Shown: piece after piece, positions 14,582-16,630 of the stretch | Layout of the letters: every line of letters begins with the position of its first letter | Numbering within the stretch: position 1 is the first letter of the stretch | Origin: JBLNDG01 sp050261415 | GTDB lineage: Bacteria; Bacillota; Clostridia; Lutisporales; Lutisporaceae | Direction of reading: 5' to 3' | Assembly: GCA_050261415.1 (NCBI GenBank) | Contig: JBLNDG010000118.1 | Location: 1 to 16,630 of the forward strand | Length of the DNA: 16,630 nt | Made by a program: the position numbers and the translations under genes | Notes under the pieces: generated by a model | Told to the model about the DNA's origin: nothing | Databases searched by the model: none | The model's input: only the letters and a program-made list of their open reading frames with translations

Positions 14582-14631
14582 AATATCATCTCCTTATTAT
14601 ATGCTACTATTATTACCTGGTGCTAATATAT

Positions 14632-14660
14632 AGTATACAATATTCCGGATTCTAAGTAAA
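14632..14660 (-). promoter_or_regulatory. Candidate promoter of the dUTPase-like gene
   Basis: On the minus strand, TTTACT (14655-14660) and TATACT (14632-14637) are 17 nt apart, about 50 nt before the TTG start. The -35 match is partial, and transcription from the DUF2161 gene upstream is also possible. Confidence 0.4.
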
Positions 14661-14667
14661 TATAATG

Positions 14668-15408
14668 TTATATTTCTTTATTTTCAATAAGGCTCGTATA
14701 ATATTCCACAAGCTTGGGATATTCTCTTATAGCTTGCTTTCCATCCTCATTAATATCATATACGCCCTTGGAAACCTTATCAAACCAACCATAATGGTTG
14801 TTGTGGACAATAGCATAGGTTTTTTTCTCATCCGTTCCAAGCTCTTTCAATTTCATTGCATTCATAGGGCCATACTTTTCGAGGCAGCAGGCTATATGTA
14901 TTGCCATTTCCATGTATGCAGTTACAATCTTCTTTCTTGTACTTCCTCCCTTGTTAAAATCCCCGTGCCGCCCGTCGAATTCCTTCAACAGACTGCTTTT
15001 CTTCTTTGCACTTCTACTCTTACTGTTCTTTACATCGAAGGGAGCCGGGTCAAAAACAACCTCAGCAAATGACCAGCCTTCCTTTATTGAAACAAGCATA
15101 AGTCCCAAGCCCAGCCTTTTCAAAAGGTAGCAGACGTTTTTCCACCTTTTCGAGAAAAGGTCTTTGCCCGGCTTAGGAACCGCAACATATACATTGTCAG
15201 TCATCCTTTGCCTTAGAGCTGCTTGCAGAATTACCTCGAGGTTCAGGCTTTTCTTCATTTCGATGACTACCAGCTCTTCGCCCTTTACAGCTGCTACATC
15301 ACAATGGCCGACTTCACCCCGTACAGTGTAGCCTTGTTCATTCAGCAACTCCAGCACCGGTTTGTAGAGATCCTCTTCGAGAAAGTCCTTTTTGTTTACT
15401 TTACTCAT
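14668..15408 (-). CDS. DUF2161 family protein, PD-(D/E)XK phosphodiesterase-like fold
   Basis: A 246-residue cytoplasmic protein with unknown role. The N-terminal half carries a nuclease-like motif set: E12 in FLEEDLYKPV, E32 in RGEVGHCDVAAV with D37, E50-x-K52 in VVIEMKKS, and Q62 in LQAALRQR. This is the pattern expected for a PD-(D/E)XK fold and matches what I remember of DUF2161. A basic serine/lysine-rich linker (about 128-145) leads to a C-terminal domain (about 160-240) that looks like a winged helix: MNAMKLKELGTDEKKTYAIV, then YGWFDKVSKGVYDINEDG. The ATG at 15408 is preferred, with GGTGG 5-6 nt upstream; an in-frame ATG at 15420 has no ribosome binding site. No partner methylase or other defence gene lies beside it. 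Fold is fairly sure; activity is unproven. Confidence 0.82.
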   Translation of the reverse strand: MSKVNKKDFLEEDLYKPVLELLNEQGYTVRGEVGHCDVAAVKGEELVVIEMKKSLNLEVILQAALRQRMTDNVYVAVPKPGKDLFSKRWKNVCYLLKRLGLGLMLVSIKEGWSFAEVVFDPAPFDVKNSKSRSAKKKSSLLKEFDGRHGDFNKGGSTRKKIVTAYMEMAIHIACCLEKYGPMNAMKLKELGTDEKKTYAIVHNNHYGWFDKVSKGVYDINEDGKQAIREYPKLVEYYTSLIENKEI

Positions 15409-15464
15409 ATTATCCACCATTCACACAAATTATATATATTACAACATTATTTTATAATATTAAC

Positions 15465-15499
15465 AGAGCTTGTGGCAACTTCAACCCGCCTCAAGCTCT
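15465..15499 (-). terminator. Candidate terminator after the LysO C-terminal gene
   Basis: An 8-bp stem, AGAGCTTG with CAAGCTCT, is extended inside by GGC/GCC across an A-A mismatch. On the minus strand it is followed by GTTAATATTAT, a weak T-rich tail. It lies 30 nt after the LysO stop and before the DUF2161 gene. Confidence 0.55.
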
Positions 15500-15529
15500 T
15501 CTACATACTCTTTATAAGATTAGTAGCCA

Positions 15530-16123
15530 CTACATGGCTATCATTAAAGGCACCAAAACCGGCACAAGCAGCGACAGCACCACTCCTGTAATAAATGAGA
15601 CTATTGCCGTTTTTCCATCCGTTGCCCTTGATATAACCGGAAGTGAAGTGTCCATTGCAGTGGCCCCTGCCGGTGCAATGCTCTCCAGCTTGCCTATATA
15701 TTTGGCTATATAGGGTATTGCCATAAGAGCGAAAATTTCCCTGCAGACATTGGTAATAAAAGCAACAGCCCCTATCTCAGGGCTGTACTTGGAAAGTATG
15801 ATTGCGGAAAGGCTATACCAGCCAAGCCCTGCTCCGATAGCACCGGATTCATTAACCGGCAGCCCTAATGTAAAGCCCCCTGCAATACTTCCTATTATAC
15901 TGCCCAATGCAACCATTACAGGCACAAGAAGTATTCTGAGACCGCTCTCCTTGATCTGCTTTATTATATCCTTGTTCCTGCCTATATCAATCCCTACAAG
16001 GAACAGAAGTGCACAAAGCCCCAAATCAATCGTTATGCCTATATATTTTATCAAGAAATCCGGATAAGCAAACAACCCGGACAGTATACCCACTACTACG
16101 GCTGAGATAATTGCCAAATTCAT
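15530..16123 (-). CDS. LysO-type lysine exporter, C-terminal part (two-gene form)
   Basis: Integral membrane protein of about 197 residues with several hydrophobic segments, matching the C-terminal two thirds of the LysO family (YbjE in E. coli, DUF340/Lys_export), which exports lysine. Recognisable blocks are LGLCALLFLVGIDIGRN, NESGAIGAGLGWYSLSAIIL and AFITNVCREIFALMAIP, with the polar and acidic residues that the family places within membrane segments. The N-terminal third is the preceding gene at 16125-16415. The ATG at 16123 begins one base after that gene's stop. An in-frame GTG at 16132 is possible and would overlap by 8 nt, but it is only 2 nt from the AGGGG ribosome binding site. Together the two parts total about 293 residues, close to single-chain LysO. 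Lysine as substrate is inferred from the family. Confidence 0.86.
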   Translation of the reverse strand: MNLAIISAVVVGILSGLFAYPDFLIKYIGITIDLGLCALLFLVGIDIGRNKDIIKQIKESGLRILLVPVMVALGSIIGSIAGGFTLGLPVNESGAIGAGLGWYSLSAIILSKYSPEIGAVAFITNVCREIFALMAIPYIAKYIGKLESIAPAGATAMDTSLPVISRATDGKTAIVSFITGVVLSLLVPVLVPLMIAM

Positions 16124-16124
16124 A

Positions 16125-16415
16125 TCATTCACTACCCCTATCGTCTTTTACTATGAACCCTGATACAAGCCTAACAAAAAGCACACTGAAGGCTATGGAA
16201 AACAACGCAAGGACAACCGCTTGAAAACCAAGCCGGTAAAACCCCTTGATAACAACATCATTTACTCCGATGTTGACGCCCATTATAAAAAGCAATACCA
16301 GAAGGCTCCCAAACTGCAGCTTTGATAGCTTGCCGATGAAGGCCCCGGATAGTTTTCCGCTACTTCCAAGCAGCGCGCCAATTAGGATTATGAATATGTA
16401 CAGAAGTATCCTCAC
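16125..16415 (-). CDS. LysO-type lysine exporter, N-terminal part (two-gene form)
   Basis: Small membrane protein of 96 residues with about three hydrophobic segments (MRILLYIFIILIGALLGSSG, then FGSLLVLLFIMGVNIGVNDV, then FQAVVLALFSIAFSVLFVRL). It matches the N-terminal third of LysO exporters, here a separate gene. The GTG start at 16415 follows GGGGG by 7 nt. It is first in a two-gene unit with a near-consensus promoter about 45 nt upstream of the start. Intact start, ribosome binding site and coupled junction argue for a natural two-subunit form rather than a frameshifted single gene. Confidence 0.84.
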   Translation of the reverse strand: MRILLYIFIILIGALLGSSGKLSGAFIGKLSKLQFGSLLVLLFIMGVNIGVNDVVIKGFYRLGFQAVVLALFSIAFSVLFVRLVSGFIVKDDRGSE

Positions 16416-16464
16416 CCTGCCACCCCCTTGAAATTCTACTTATCCATTTCTGCATTACGTAAAC

Positions 16465-16494
16465 ATTATACAGGAATCCGGCAGGTTAAGTCAA
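16465..16494 (-). promoter_or_regulatory. Promoter of the lysO pair
   Basis: On the minus strand, -35 TTGACT (16489-16494) and a perfect -10 TATAAT (16465-16470) are 18 nt apart. The predicted start is near 16458, leaving a leader of about 43 nt, too short for a lysine riboswitch. Confidence 0.82.
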
Positions 16495-16630
16495 ACACTA
16501 AGCTGTAGCAGATAGCGTCAATTTACTGTAGGGAAAAAAAGAATAGACCACATCCTGGAATTGAGGAAATACTATCATCCCGGTCACGCCCTTGACAACA
16601 CGCATCTCCCATATGGTTTGTCAGCCCTGC
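16495..16630. other. Right-edge segment without an assigned gene
   Basis: About 136 bases. A plus-strand frame is open from 16516 to the edge (for example DHILELRKYYHPGHALDN), with a possible TTG at 16561 but no clear ribosome binding site. A minus-strand frame is also open from the edge to a TAA near 16524. Neither is long enough to call. Confidence 0.3.

Noticed and set aside
16516..16630. Partial plus-strand gene at the right edge
   Set aside because: Open frame of about 38 codons to the edge, but with no ATG or GTG start, no clear ribosome binding site, and an open minus-strand frame as well; too short to judge.

Overview
The window looks like chromosomal DNA from a low-G+C, Gram-positive, spore-former-type anaerobe of the class Clostridia. 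The evidence is the A+T-rich intergenic DNA, strong AGGAGG-type ribosome binding sites, frequent GTG and TTG starts, and gene types common there: an AGCS symporter, a LysM-CAP secreted protein, a DUF2161 protein and a two-gene LysO. I cannot assign a genus from sequence alone. All genes but one are on the minus strand. I see no rRNA, tRNA, CRISPR array, insertion sequence or phage module.

Layout from low to high coordinate. (1) 1-1480: a two-gene murQ-murP unit for N-acetylmuramic acid (MurNAc) uptake and cleavage, transcribed leftwards and cut by the window edge. Its promoter carries two 15-bp direct-repeat operators. (2) 1493-3050: a sodium/amino-acid symporter (AGCS family) with its own terminator and a possibly structured 5' leader. 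(3) 3483-5357: a secreted LysM-CAP protein (plus strand) and a membrane diguanylate cyclase, converging on one shared terminator. (4) 5438-14037: the centre of the window, an apparent nine-gene operon on the minus strand, in transcription order gntR/nagR-like regulator, nagE (EIICB-GlcNAc), a second murQ, nagA, nagB, an unnamed TIM-barrel-like gene, ptsH (HPr), crr (EIIA-Glc type), ptsI (Enzyme I). It has a consensus-like promoter with a NagR/DasR-like operator at its start site and a terminator after ptsI. (5) 14046-15408: an all-alpha dUTPase-like protein with degraded metal ligands and a DUF2161 PD-(D/E)XK-like protein. (6) 15465-16494: a two-gene LysO-type lysine exporter with a near-consensus promoter.

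The amino-sugar genes form one pathway. NagE imports GlcNAc as GlcNAc-6-P. MurP should import MurNAc as MurNAc-6-P. MurQ removes the lactyl ether from MurNAc-6-P, giving GlcNAc-6-P and D-lactate. NagA deacetylates GlcNAc-6-P, and NagB deaminates glucosamine-6-P to fructose-6-P. Both permeases here have IIC and IIB domains but no visible IIA, so the single EIIA encoded in the big operon is the likely phosphoryl donor for both, fed by the HPr and Enzyme I of the same operon. A complete PTS phosphorelay is therefore under what looks like amino-sugar control, which suggests this PTS serves mainly cell-wall sugar scavenging or recycling.

The most interesting open points are: the uncharacterised TIM-barrel-like gene inside the amino-sugar/PTS operon; the second, N-terminally shorter MurQ, preceded by overlapping alternative hairpins and a G8 tract in its ribosome binding site; the twin operators at murQP; the candidate leader RNA before the AGCS symporter; and the degenerate dUTPase-like protein.
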